Origin: Xestospongia muta
Lineage: Eukaryota > Porifera > Demospongiae > Haplosclerida > Petrosiidae
Length of the DNA stretch: 64,000 nt
Assembly: GCA_963693285.1 (NCBI GenBank)
Contig: OY848920.1
Location: 4,973,135-5,037,134, forward strand
Reading direction: 5' to 3'
Shown: positions 1 to 11,000 of the stretch, piece after piece
How the letters are laid out: the number at the start of each line of letters is the position of its first letter
How positions within the stretch are numbered: the stretch's first letter is position 1
The notes under the pieces: generated by a model
Told to the model about the DNA's origin: nothing
Seen by the model: only the letters and a program-made list of their open reading frames with translations
Database searches by the model: none
Position numbers and translations under genes: made by a program

Positions 1-2415
1 AGCATTTATTGTTGATATAAAATGTTAAAAGTATCACAAAACTCATCATTACATCAGATTTCTTACCTTCCTTCATTGCTAACAATGATGTCAAGTCATT
101 AATCTCTCTTTCTTTCTGTTCTAACATTTGTTTCACTAAATTTAATTCCTCTTCAGTAGCTACAGTATATGAGATCAATACAATGATACAAGCTGTGTTA
201 CATGAATAAGACATTACTACCTTTCTTTCCTTGGTACATTTCTTCAGTCTCCCTTTCTTTCATTAGTTTTTCATCTATACAAAATATTTGACAGTAGTAA
301 AAATAATTACACATAACATTTATGTACAATTAGTCAACAAAGAGCTAGCACAACATTATTCAAATAGAGCTAATGAAATAATTTTCTACCTCTAGGACAA
401 AAGAGATCCTATTATTATTGATACACTAGTGCACTAAATGGTGTATTTTCCTTTATAGACTCAATCTACTGATGGACGTATGAACTCTTAATAGTTTATT
501 GTTCAATGTATGATTGTATTAAAGGTACTGCCATACAGTGTTGGTCATATTGTACCACAAAGTTAATTTACATGATAGATGTGTTACATCAATTAAGTGT
601 TTGTTGATTGTGGTACTAACTGATGAAGTCAGGTCTCTAAGAGTGTTAGGATATCAAATGTTGTACCAAAAAAACACAAGAATAAAACTGATAAAATGTG
701 TATTGAAAACATTCAAGACATAGTCTCTTGTGCTTTTTTACGTAATGTACTTGACTAACACCATATCTATTACTTCAAGGTTAGACTGACCTTCACTGTT
801 TCTAAGCTGTGATTTCAAATCATCCATTTCTGTTGTCATCTCTCTAATAATTGTGTCCCTTGACTCCAGTTTGTGTTTGAGATCCTTAATCTCCTATATA
901 CAATACATGTAGTAACTGTTGTCTAATACTACTCATCTCTTACCTTATCTCTCTGACGTTTATCATAAATGGTGTGATAGCCAAATGTTAATTTTATCAC
1001 TCCATTCTCTTTCAGTAGGTTAAGATTTCTCTCTGCTGCTGTTAGTAAGAACTCCATCAAACTTAGAGGAGCATAGCAGGTAACAATGATAGAGTTACCA
1101 TCATTAACTGCTCTAACTTGTACAGACTTAGCCATGTCTCCAAATGCTTTTGCTAGCAAATCTTTGATATTTCTAAGTGTGTATTTGTCAGCCTCCCACT
1201 CCAGCACAAACTCGATAGTCTCACAAGTGAGATGATGAGAAAACGAAGCTATCTTGAAGTTATGTTTAAGGCATATATCAGTTTTGATCTTCTCACAAAA
1301 TGTATCAACAGCTGTCTTGAATTCTTCAATGTGTGGTTTAGCTGCTATGATCTTGTAGTGATTGACAATAGCCTCCAAACAGCAGACATTAATAATGGTA
1401 CATTTATCTTGTACAAGATCCATAACATCATTAAATGATTCAGCTGTAGCCAGTTGAGGTCTTAGCTCTCGAAAACATGTCCGAACATATATTTTGAGAT
1501 CTTCTAGTGAAGGAATACCAGCCTTAATAAGAGGTGACATTGTCATCATAAGATCACCAAAGGTCACTTTCATCTGATCAAAATCGTATTGATAAGTACG
1601 TTGAAGACTGACTCGGGAAGGAAATGTTTTCTCTATAAAAGTGATAATGGAAGATTAATATTATATAAATTATTCACCATATTCCTTGAGTATATCTTTA
1701 GCAATCTGTACTGTTTCTTCAGATTTCAATAAGACACTTGCGAAGACTTTTAAAATATTTGGCTCTTTAGACACTGTAGTACACAGTGCTCTCAATGGAC
1801 CTTCTCCTAGTACACTTCCCAATCTATTGACTTCATCTAATGTTTCCTTAGAGATCACTCTCTCTTCATATAACATCTGAACAATCTCCACAGGAAGAAT
1901 GAGAGGTGAGAGTCTGTCAGTGTGTTGTTGTAGCATTTGACAGGCAGGAGTAAATGACTCTTCTATTATAAAAAATTAAAGATATATATATTATGTAAAA
2001 CAAACTTCACTTCCTCACTAAATTCTTTTATCTTTTCAGCAGTGAAATTCTCATCAATCTTATTGAGAGCACTAGCTAATGAGTCCCATGTAGGACCTCC
2101 ACTCTCAGTCACCTTGTCAGCTTTACACAACCACAGAGTTAAACACTCCTGAAGACAACTCTCCACATCATCTCTATGGTTTGCTTTAATGGTTGACAGA
2201 GTAGGTTGTAATAGACCCAGTTGTAGACCAAGAGGAGACCAGCGATGGTTTGGGAAAAGACCTTTCTTCAAAGCTTCAATGATATCTTTCAAATTAGCAA
2301 CATCTAAAATGACAATGACATTTATAAATGAGAAAAGGAACTTAATTTTTAACTCACTCAGACTTGATGCCATTGTCAATATTTCTTGGGAGGTCAAAGA
2401 AGGGTGTGGCTGCAT
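1..2415 (-). CDS. Gene A: DD-CARD-X-coiled-coil protein, 5' part (3' part off window)
   Basis: Seen: a spliced minus-strand gene. ATG at 2415 (MQPHPSLTSQE) or the inner ATG of MASSLS; exons about 2415-2357, 2303-2019 (death-domain-like, W..LG.QLGLL...L..I then CL.LWL), 1962-1678 (CARD-like helical exon), 1632-944 (domain X), 892-791, 274-221 and 159-67 (charged coiled-coil exons). Splice sites are canonical GT/AG. No stop lies within the exons. Paralogous gene C (18,248-20,864) is nearly identical throughout, so the SH3 and LRR parts should lie left of the window. Compared with C, the coil exon at 892 lacks an in-frame 24-bp segment. Family knowledge: death-fold adaptors and sensors recruit partners through homotypic DD/CARD contacts; a cytosolic signalling role is inference. 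Domain X is unrecognised. Confidence 0.75.
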
Positions 2416-2630
2416 ATAACTATAAATAGCATTACTAGTAGTACTATAAATAGCATACTTCCTTATATGGTATATTGAGAACACGCAGTGTTAGTTAATA
2501 TAGTGATAATGTTAGAGATGTGACAATACTTTAGTAGTGTATTCAGTATGACACTCAGATATATAGCAAAGTATAGTGGATGTAAGTGGATATTCATGTC
2601 ATATGATTGTCATGTGATTTTTTCTAGGAA
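2416..2630. promoter_or_regulatory. Short divergent intergenic region between gene A and importin-alpha pseudogene
   Basis: About 215 bp separate the two oppositely directed coding starts, so any promoter is shared or overlapping. The first ~165 bp is also present upstream of gene C (to about 20,864), meaning the duplicated unit carried its upstream region. A TTCTAG just before the importin ATG at 2631 could be a splice acceptor from an upstream non-coding exon. No TATA box or defined factor site is claimed. Confidence 0.4.
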
Positions 2631-3174
2631 ATGAGACATCACAAAATGGATGTCACTGTTGAGCTACAAAAGGTATGTTTATAGTGTGTCCATTTTGTGT
2701 TTATTCATTCTTTTCTTACAGATATGAAAAGATGAACAGATGCTCAAGAGAAGGAATGTTTCCATAGATACTGTTTACAATACCCCTTTAATGGAGACTG
2801 GTAATAAGCAACAAATTTATTTGGCTCTGTCATCCATTGTCAAGGTAATTTTTATTGGTTGCTATGGTAACTATTACCATGGTGACTTTCAATATTATCC
2901 TTTAGAAAATATTCAGTGCTGATATTCAGATGGCTGGAGTACAAGCTTCTAGGTAAGCTCCACCCCTTAATTATTTTGTCATTTGACTCTGCTTGCTTTA
3001 GATGTTTGCTTTCAAAGGCTTGTAATCCTCCTGTTGATGATGTAATTAAGTGAGTGGGTGGATGGGAATGGGCGTGGTTATTTTTAATTAATAGGACTGG
3101 TATTGTTCCAAAATTAGTCGAGTTTCTAAATTGTTCAGATATGTAAGCTAGTCTCTTGGTTTTTACTTATTCAA

Positions 3175-3232
<58 letters not shown>
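3175..3232 (+). repeat. (TC)n microsatellite
   Basis: Nearly pure CT dinucleotide tract in an intron of the importin-alpha pseudogene, just upstream of the exon beginning about 3240; it may serve as an extended polypyrimidine tract. Confidence 0.95.
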
Positions 3233-3235
<3 letters not shown>

Positions 3236-3578
3236 CAACAGTTACAATTTGATGCAGCTTGGGCACTTACTAACATAGCATCTGGTAACTCTCAACAAAC
3301 TAGAACAATTATACAATCAGGTAAACACATTATTACATCATATTGTATTATTAACTCATTGGATTATAGGGGCTGTACCAATGTTTAACAATCTCCTCTC
3401 ATCTCCACATATTAATGGCTGAGACCAAGCCGTATGGGCACTTGGAAATATTCCAGGTATTAGATATCACCATAGTAACCACCTGTGTTACCATGGCAAC
3501 TATTACCATAGCTACACAGACTACTTAACAATCAGGTGAACACATTATTACATCATATTGCATTATTAACTCATTGCC

Positions 3579-3861
3579 CTGGTAAAAAGTTTTATCAAGA
3601 TCTTGGTAATTTTGTAAGATCACACTAAGAATCTTGCAAGATTCTTACTGTGATCTTGAAAGATCTTAGAAGAATTTAGAACAAAGATCTTGTGTGAATC
3701 TTGTGAGATCATACAAGCTCTTGCTTGGATAATTTAGCTTGGATCTTGGTTGATCTCCCAAGATCCAAGGTAAAAATCTTGCAAGTACAATAGGAGTCTT
3801 GTTTTTTTTTTCTTGAGATCTTACATGAACAAAGAATCTCTGATAGTTTTATCAGAGCAAT
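3579..3861. mobile_element. MITE-like element rich in CAAGATCTTG palindromes
   Basis: Imperfect terminal inverted repeats: left TTGCCCTGGTAAAA, right end (reverse complement) TTGCTCTGATAAAA. The interior is crowded with GATCTT/AAGATC words and partial palindromes such as TCTTGCAAGA. No coding capacity seen. TTAA-like sequence lies at both flanks. A non-autonomous DNA transposon is the likeliest reading; the superfamily is undetermined. Confidence 0.55.
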
Positions 3862-4076
3862 TAATAAGTAAATAATAAGTTACTATGTAAGTAGTTATTT
3901 TTCAGGTTCTTTTACATTGCGGCATTTTGTTTTAGAGTTGCAACCATTTTCAAATGGTCATATATTGGCTGTTGTATTTTTACTTGATACAATCTATTAA
4001 GTATATGAAAAATAAGGACACCAAATTTTTAATAGAATTACCAAATATAAAGTTCACTCTGGATTGATCTGGAGTA

Positions 4077-4593
4077 GAGCTGTGATACTTGTGGCAAAAA
4101 CAACACTGATAATTGGTGTGCATCATATTGCCAATTAACTAATTAACTGAAGCCAATTGTTTTCAATTAATCTCAACCACCTACACAATTGATTAGGTGA
4201 CAATTTTTAAAAAATGAATTTTCAAACATAATTATCACATAAACATCACATTTGTAATCGATATGAGATGAAGTATGTAAGTTATGATGTAAAAAAACAG
4301 TTTTTCAACATTTGCTGGGTCTAATGATGCATATTTGGTATTCACAACCAGTCCAGCAACACTGAATAAACATTCAGAGGATGTTCCTAAGTATTTTCTT
4401 GCCAGTAAAGGAGTTCACATCTGAGCTAGAGCTTGGCGACGCCATTTAATTCTTATGCATGTGAGTGTGGCCATGTGGCTGCAACATATGCTCCACCCCC
4501 AATAATCGATTTTTGTTTTCGAACATTCAATAATTGGAGTAGGTAAAAAACCCAGTCAATTAATCGATTTTTCAGTAATTGGTCATAGCTCTA
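4077..4593 (-). mobile_element. Degenerate non-autonomous hAT-like transposon
   Basis: Ends are TAGAGCTGTGA (4074-4086) and, inverted, TAGAGCTATGA (about 4593), with 8-bp imperfect direct flanks ATCTGGAG/ATCTAAAG as expected for hAT target duplications. On the minus strand about 4440-4270 reads PLLARKYLGTSSECLFSVAG, resembling the hAT C-terminal dimerisation region (consensus-like ...ATSA.SER.FS.AG). Only this piece of transposase remains, so it is an internally deleted copy. Confidence 0.65.
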
Positions 4594-4597
4594 ATCT

Positions 4598-5245
4598 AAA
4601 GGTGGTTTATCACTATTTCTTTTAAAAACAATTCTATTTTTCTGTTCCTTTTTTGATAATAACATGTCAAGCAATACTTGACTATAGACATCTTTTGCTG
4701 TAATCTGTATTAGATTTATACCTTGATACTACAAAGGTTAGAAATTTTTAAAGAATGTGTTGTTACTAACCTCAAATCTACTTTCTCCATTGTCCTCTTC
4801 AATATGGTACTTTGTTAGTCCTCTAACTAGCTCTTCTACTTTGATAAAGTGGTCCAAGACTGTATCAACTTTGTTTTCAATAGAAACAAGTAACTATTAT
4901 AAAGAGGACATTCAATATACAATTTGACTTTAACAATAACTTACACATTCATTCTGATCATTTACATAAAAGGATTGCCCTTTGCTCTGGTCTGAAAAGA
5001 GGATGACAATTGACTTAGGAGAGCTTGAGTGTCTTCTATACATTCTACCTAAAGCATGAATAAAATGATAGTATCAGTCTCAGTTAAATATATATCTTAT
5101 ATCATTTGCTGTCATTTCAATGTAAGGTCTTTGAGAAGATTTTTGTTTACTTTTCTGGTGGTGTTTCCTAGCACACTTTAAAAATGGTTGAGGTTCCTCA
5201 ACTACATCTACTATATTATCAGATGACAACAACCATAGTCCTATA
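4598..5245 (-). pseudogene. Unrecognised spliced minus-strand coding fragment
   Basis: Four open stretches with plausible splice borders read right to left: about 5245-5100 (contains VEEPQPFLKCARKHHQK), 5050-4945 (SIVILFSDQSKGQSFYVNDQ), 4890-4772 (KVDTVLDHFIKVEELVRGL), 4735-4598 (KDVYSQVLLDMLLSKKEQK, ending PPLD stop). I do not recognise the family. It lies between two copies of an importin-alpha exon in the opposite orientation, so it was probably carried in by rearrangement; no start codon or upstream exon is evident. Confidence 0.35.
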
Positions 5246-5555
5246 TTGTATTATTAACTCATTGGATTATAGGGGCTGTACCAATGCTTATCAATCTCCT
5301 CTCATCTCCACATACTAATGTCTGAGACCAAGCTGTATGGGCACTTGGAAACATTGCAGGTACTAGATATCACCATAGTAACCACCTGTGTTACCATGGC
5401 AACTATTACCATAACTACACAGACTACTTAACATTGTCATGTATTTCCTTTTTTAGGTGATGGTTCTGAGTGTCGTGATTTTGTTGTGAGGTGTGGTATA
5501 ATACAGCCATTACTAGCTTGTATTACTCCAACTGTTACTGTGAGTAAATATGATA

Positions 5556-5986
5556 TACCGTATAGCAGGTATTTTTGGCGGCGAATTTAATTTGGCGTAT
5601 TGATGGTCTGCAACAAAATCGTCAAATCAAAAACTGTCAATACTTTTTCATGCCTCCCTACATGTAATCACCATCTGCTATATAGCTGCTATGTAAATGG
5701 TGTTACTTAGGTATTTCACGAAGAGAACTGTCCTACCAAATGAAGAACATTATGCATCCTTATCACCTACTAAACATAAAGGGAGGCCACTACTGCTTGG
5801 TCAAGCATCCATCGTTCACGAGAGTGGCATTATACCGGTAGTACCAGCAGTACCACCCACCGTTAATTAATACCACCCACATTTAATTACAACAATTATT
5901 TTAATAAATCGCCAAATTTTAATTTTGCTTATTTTGATGGCAAACCGTCAAATATTTTGGCCGCCAATAATACCCACTATACAGTA
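5556..5986. mobile_element. MITE with TACYGTATAG...GGCGGC terminal inverted repeats
   Basis: Left end TACCGTATAGCAGGTATTTT followed by TGGCGGC; right end, reverse complemented, TACTGTATAGTGGGTATTAT followed by TGGCGGCC. About 430 bp, AT-rich, no ORF, inside an importin-alpha intron. A partial relative is at 44,280-44,405 (shared GTACCACCCAC...ATACCACCCAC blocks). Confidence 0.75.
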
Positions 5987-6494
5987 GCCCCTTAATTAAA
6001 TAATAATTAAATTAATAATCACTTAATGTACACTCTATTTCTTGTTTTTAGGTTGAAAATCTTTGTAATATTACTTGGGCTATTTCTAACTTGTGTCGCA
6101 ATAAGAACCTACCTCCTGCTATTGACACCATACAACAGGTAATATACTGAGTTAATATCCTGAGTTTTACTAGATTTGTGTACTAGTTATTACCAGTTTT
6201 AGCACAGTTGATCAATCATATTGATAAAGAGGTGAGCAATGGAGAAATGGATAGATAGACTCATGAAGAATGGATGAATGAATGCACAAATGGACAGATA
6301 CACTGAAGGATGGATAAATAAGAGAGTGAAATGGACATATAATTTTTTAGGTTAACAGTGATGCTTGTTAGGCATTATCTTATGTAACTGATGGTAGTGT
6401 TGAACGTATACAACATGTTATAACTAGTGGGATAGTCCCTAGATTAGTACAACTAATTGGGACTGATGATACAAGCCTTGTGGTAAGTGTATAA

Positions 6495-6554
6495 CAGTAT
6501 AACTCTGTATATGTCTGTATAACTCTGTATATGTCTGTATAACTCTGTATACTG
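6495..6554 (+). repeat. 20-bp minisatellite
   Basis: AACTCTGTATATGTCTGTAT repeats two and a half times in an intron just downstream of an armadillo exon. Similar TGTCTGTATATG-type runs recur at 22,965-23,032 and 23,560-23,640. Confidence 0.85.
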
Positions 6555-8015
6555 AAATATATTGCTATAATAGTTAATGTAGTATATGTCATTATTAGTA
6601 AACTCAATGTATTTATAATATGTGTTCATTTCTTTCTCTATAGTCACCTTCTCTTCGTGCTATTGGTAATATAGTTACTGGTAATGATGAACAGACTCAG
6701 TTAGTATTAAATTGTGGTGCTCTACAATATTTTGAACCACTATTACAACATCATCGTACTAATATACAAAAAGTACATCTACTATATGTCCATTATATCT
6801 CTTTATATATCCATTTACTTTGTATATTCATCTATTAATTCTTATTATGTATCCATTCTTTATCTATGTGTCCATACATTTCTCCTTTTATGCATCCATT
6901 GTCTTTCCATGTATCCATTCATTTATTTTATTTGTCCATTATATAGGAGGCAGCATGGACAATATCTACTATAACAGCTGGACAACAAGGACAGATACAG
7001 TCAGTTATTGATGCTAACTTGTTACCTCCTTTAATTAATATACTAATTAAGGTGAGTGGGTGGGGTTATGTGACCATACTCTCATCATTGTTTATATATC
7101 CATTCCATGTAGCTATTCATCCATTTACATCTATTCATCCATTATACAGGGTGAGTTCCGAGCTTAAAAGGAGGCAGTATGGGCTATCACTAATCTGACA
7201 GCCGGGGGTACAGTCCCTCAAATACTCTATGCCCTAGAAATGGGAGCCCTCAAACCACTCTGTGATCTTCTAGTGGTTAATGATACAAAGACAATATTGG
7301 TTATCTTGGATGCTATCTCTAACATGTTAAATGTAAGCCACACACACTCTGATGACATAATTAAGTTTCTTGATTAGAGGGTCTAACTCAATATTGAAAT
7401 GTTTATCATATACACTGTAGGGGTGGGGTTTGTGGGTGTGGTTTTATATTTATATTGTTGTAGGCTGCACAACAAGCTGGACGGGTTGAACAGGTTTGTC
7501 TGTTAGTTGAGGAGTATGAGGGACTTGATAAAATTGAGTCATTACAACAACATGAGAATGAGGATATCTATCAACTGTCACTAAATATTATTGATAAATA
7601 CTTCTCTGATGAAGTAAGAGTTATTAATATACAGTGTTGTTTAATGAAAATTGAATGACATTTTAGTATTAATGTAAGCTTTTGAAACTGTCCTTAGTGT
7701 AGAGATGTACTCAATATAGTAATATTGTATTATTAGTTGTTAATGTTGTCTCTCTCTCTCTCTCTCTCTCAGAATGATGAGGTATCCACTCTGGTACCCT
7801 CTACTATATCAAGACAACTTCAATTTGCTCCTGCTACTCAAAGTGTGCCTTCTGGAGGATTTAATTTCTGATATGATGACCACACCCACTGACTCCAGCC
7901 ACCACTTGTTACCACTTTCAATAACTGCTTTGTTTGCACTTTATGAAAAGACATTGATACTAAAAAGACATCAACAGAAACTTAAACTAAATTGAAAGTA
8001 AATGTATAGAACAAA

Positions 8016-11000
8016 CTAATTTAAGACTGGCTGGAATTTAAGTCTGTCTTTAATAACTTGATAACTGTCTAACTTCATACAATACTCTTCATGTTGTTTG
8101 GACAAATATAATGTCTGTATCGTAGTATTAATAGTCTTGATATCATCATTGTTCAGTGAAGTACCATAAAGACGTATGTCTGTTAATGATTTAGTCGTAT
8201 TTATTAGTTCAGCTATTGTACTGGTACTGGCTGAAGCGATCTGAGGATTATATCTGATACCCAACCAAGTTAGTGTTTGGTTTTTAGTGAGGCCTTCACA
8301 GATATATCGGACACCATTATCAGTGATGTTACAGTTGGAGAGATCTAGTTTATCCAATGTCTTATTAATACTTAACATGGTAGATAAGTTACTGGTATCT
8401 TCATCTGTGATAGTAACATTAGTCAACGTTAACGCCTTAAGAGTAGTATTGGTAAAGAGAGCATCACTGATTTGTTTGATACCACCAGTAAGTGAAGAGT
8501 AGAGAAAATGCAGGTTTATCATTGTTTTATTAGTAATTTGTAGCTCTGCTGATAATGTTGATATACATATACTATCCAATGGAGTGCTGTGTATTTCAAG
8601 TTCCCTTACGGCACACTTACTGAGATTACTAATAATTACAAGAGCACTTTCAGGAGATGATGATCTGAGACGAATACACCATCTACTTCCTTTGGTTTGT
8701 TTTTCTTTTATTAATCTGCTAACAACCTCTTCACATTGTTCAATAGTTGGTGAGATAAGAAAAACAGTCTTTATATCATCTCTCCACTCAACTCTTCCAG
8801 TATGTCCTGTTATAAACAGAGTTAGTATGTAGATATAGTGTACACATATAATATATAGTGTTACAAATTGTACTATACAAAACATTATAAATTAAGTTCT
8901 ATGAACAAATTACAGGGATTACCTCCTAATTTGGGATTATCATGAGATAATTCAGATTTAGCTAGTTGTAGTTCTGTAAAATTTACAGGGAACTCCCCAC
9001 GAACTCCATTCAGAGTCCCCTCACACCATCCTTCTTCAATCTATAAAAATATATAATATAATTAGAGATGATCTTTAAATAATATGTTGACATAATGAAT
9101 GACAAAAAGGATGTCTCCATACCTTAATGACATCTTTGATAACATCTCCAACATTTATTGTTAAATCCACAGGACGTACTTTGGTGTAAGATTGTTTGAC
9201 AACAGCTTCTGTATAGACCACTAATACATCATTATAATGTAATTTTATGAAACATCAAAACATAACATACCATAACCTGACTCTTTATCATCAGTTGAAC
9301 CCTTTGCCTCATCTCTCAACTCATGTACTGAAGACTCTACAATAAGTAATGACAATATAGTTTGTATAATATATGTAGTCAGGAGTGGATGAAGAAGAGA
9401 AGGAGTGTTCAACATTTATACACTAACATGTACTATCTGTTATGACAAGTCCTTATCTTATAATACCATATAAGGTATATGCTTTCATAAGCAAAGTGGT
9501 GGCTAACTTTTGTGGTTATACAATTTTATCATGTGGTATTAAATGCTACAAGATGATCAGGACTAGGCTAACAAAGAAAAGGTGAGTGAGAATAACTAAG
9601 AACCAAATCTGTAAAGTTGTTTAGAAGTCATTGACTTGTCTGTATCTGTCACCAAAATAGTTTATTTGTAAATAACAACATGTGATTACATCGTTTAAGC
9701 TCAAGTACATGCTAAAATAACATTTCCATATATGGACAATGGACACATCCTAAGACATAGATATGGTACTATGACACTTACCATTGATAGATAGTGTGGA
9801 CTCTTCTTGACTAGACTTATGAAGTCCTTCATCAGTTAATGGTTTCTGAGGCTTTTGTATAAATGCTAAATTTAGTAACAATGTCATATAATGAGAAGTA
9901 ACAATTATCTACTAATATCAGTTACCTTTCAAGCTTTGCTTTAACTCCTCAATCTGTTTGTCTCTCTCTCTTAGCTGTAATGTCAATGTTGTTATTATTT
10001 CTTGTAGTGTCTCTATCTCTCCTTGTCTCTTAACAGACACTGACAATAACTCCTTCTCACTAGCTATATACAAAGGACATAAAACTAATGATCATTATAT
10101 CTTACATCTACCTTCTTTTGTCTTCATCAAATTTTCTACTTCCTTTTCTTTTATTTGTCCATTTTTTTAATAAATACAAAACTACTCAAGATACATTATC
10201 TATTAAATATAGTAGTTATAACAGTGACCATATAGTACAGTCTGAATGATATGTCTCTATTATAGTACATGTACATGTACAGTATATTAGTGTTACCTTC
10301 ATGTTCTCTGATAATAGACTCTTTTTCCATCATCATTTTTCTACTGATGATTTGTTGTAGTTCCAGTTGACTTCTTAACTCCTTTGTGTTCTCATCTACA
10401 ACTGCTTTAATCTCCTATATACAATACATGTAGTAACTATTGTCTAATACTACTCATCTCTTACCTTATCTCTCTGACATTTATCATAAATGGTGTGATA
10501 GCCAAATGTTAATTTTATCACTTAATTCTCTTTCAGTATGTTAAGATTCCTCTCTGCTGCTGTTAGTAAGAACTCCATTAAACTTAGAGGAGCATAGCAG
10601 GTAACAATGATGGAGTTACCATCATTAACTGCTCTAACTTGTACAGACTTAGCCATGTCTCCAAATGCTTTTGATAGCAAATCTTTGATATCTCTAAGTG
10701 TGTATTTGTCAGCCTCCCACTCCAGCACAAACTCTATAGTCTCACAAGTGAGGTGATGAGAAAATGAAGCTATCTTGAAGTTATGTTTAAGGCATATATC
10801 AGTTTTGATCTTCTCACAAAATGTATCAACAGCTGTCTTGAATTCTTCAATGTATGGTTTAGCTACTGTGATCTTGTAGTGATTGACAATAGCCTCCAAA
10901 CAGCAGACATTTATAATGGTACATTTATCTTGTACAAGTTCCATAACATCATCAAATGATTCAGCTGTAGTAAGTTGAGGTCTCAGATCTTGAAAACATC

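Larger units (their letters stand above)
3333..5360 (+). repeat. Duplicated armadillo exon flanking a foreign insert
   Basis: The intron-exon segment ending GGATTATAGGGGCTGTACCA occurs at 3358-3378 and again at 5260-5280, each followed by the same armadillo exon (3370-3456 and 5270-5358) and the same downstream intron sequence (CACCATAGTAACCACC). Both carry the TGA at the Cys position, so the stop preceded the duplication. About 1.7 kb of unrelated sequence (a MITE-like element, a hAT relic and a spliced minus-strand fragment) separates the copies. Confidence 0.8.
2631..7871 (+). pseudogene. Importin-alpha (karyopherin alpha) armadillo pseudogene
   Basis: Seen: a full exon series of an importin-alpha-like protein: IBB remnant (VTVELQK, then DEQMLKRRNVS), armadillo exons with hallmark strings ([51 protein letters not shown]) and a C-terminus ending GGFNF at 7871. 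In-frame stops replace coding positions: TGA 2725, TGA 3420 and again TGA 5323 in the duplicated exon (expected Cys of VCDQAVW), TAG 6369 (expected Trp), TAA 7165 (Gln in the 15.4-kb copy). Introns and splice sites persist, so this is a decayed gene copy, not a retrocopy. Importin-alpha normally carries NLS cargo with importin-beta. The use of all three stop codons argues against recoding. Confidence 0.85.

Noticed and set aside
1232..1438. Plus-strand ORFs opposite domain X, CARD and LRR exons (also 1686-1880, 11,207-11,401, 16,148-16,393)
   Set aside because: Antisense shadows: they recur only because the minus-strand coding exons are duplicated.
3419..3423. TGA as selenocysteine in importin-alpha (Cys position)
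   Set aside because: Other stops (TAG, TAA, another TGA) interrupt the same gene at non-Cys positions, and I saw no SECIS-like element; pseudogene is simpler.
8584..8832. Plus-strand ORF resembling a Leu-rich membrane protein
   Set aside because: Shadow of the LRR exon on the other strand.
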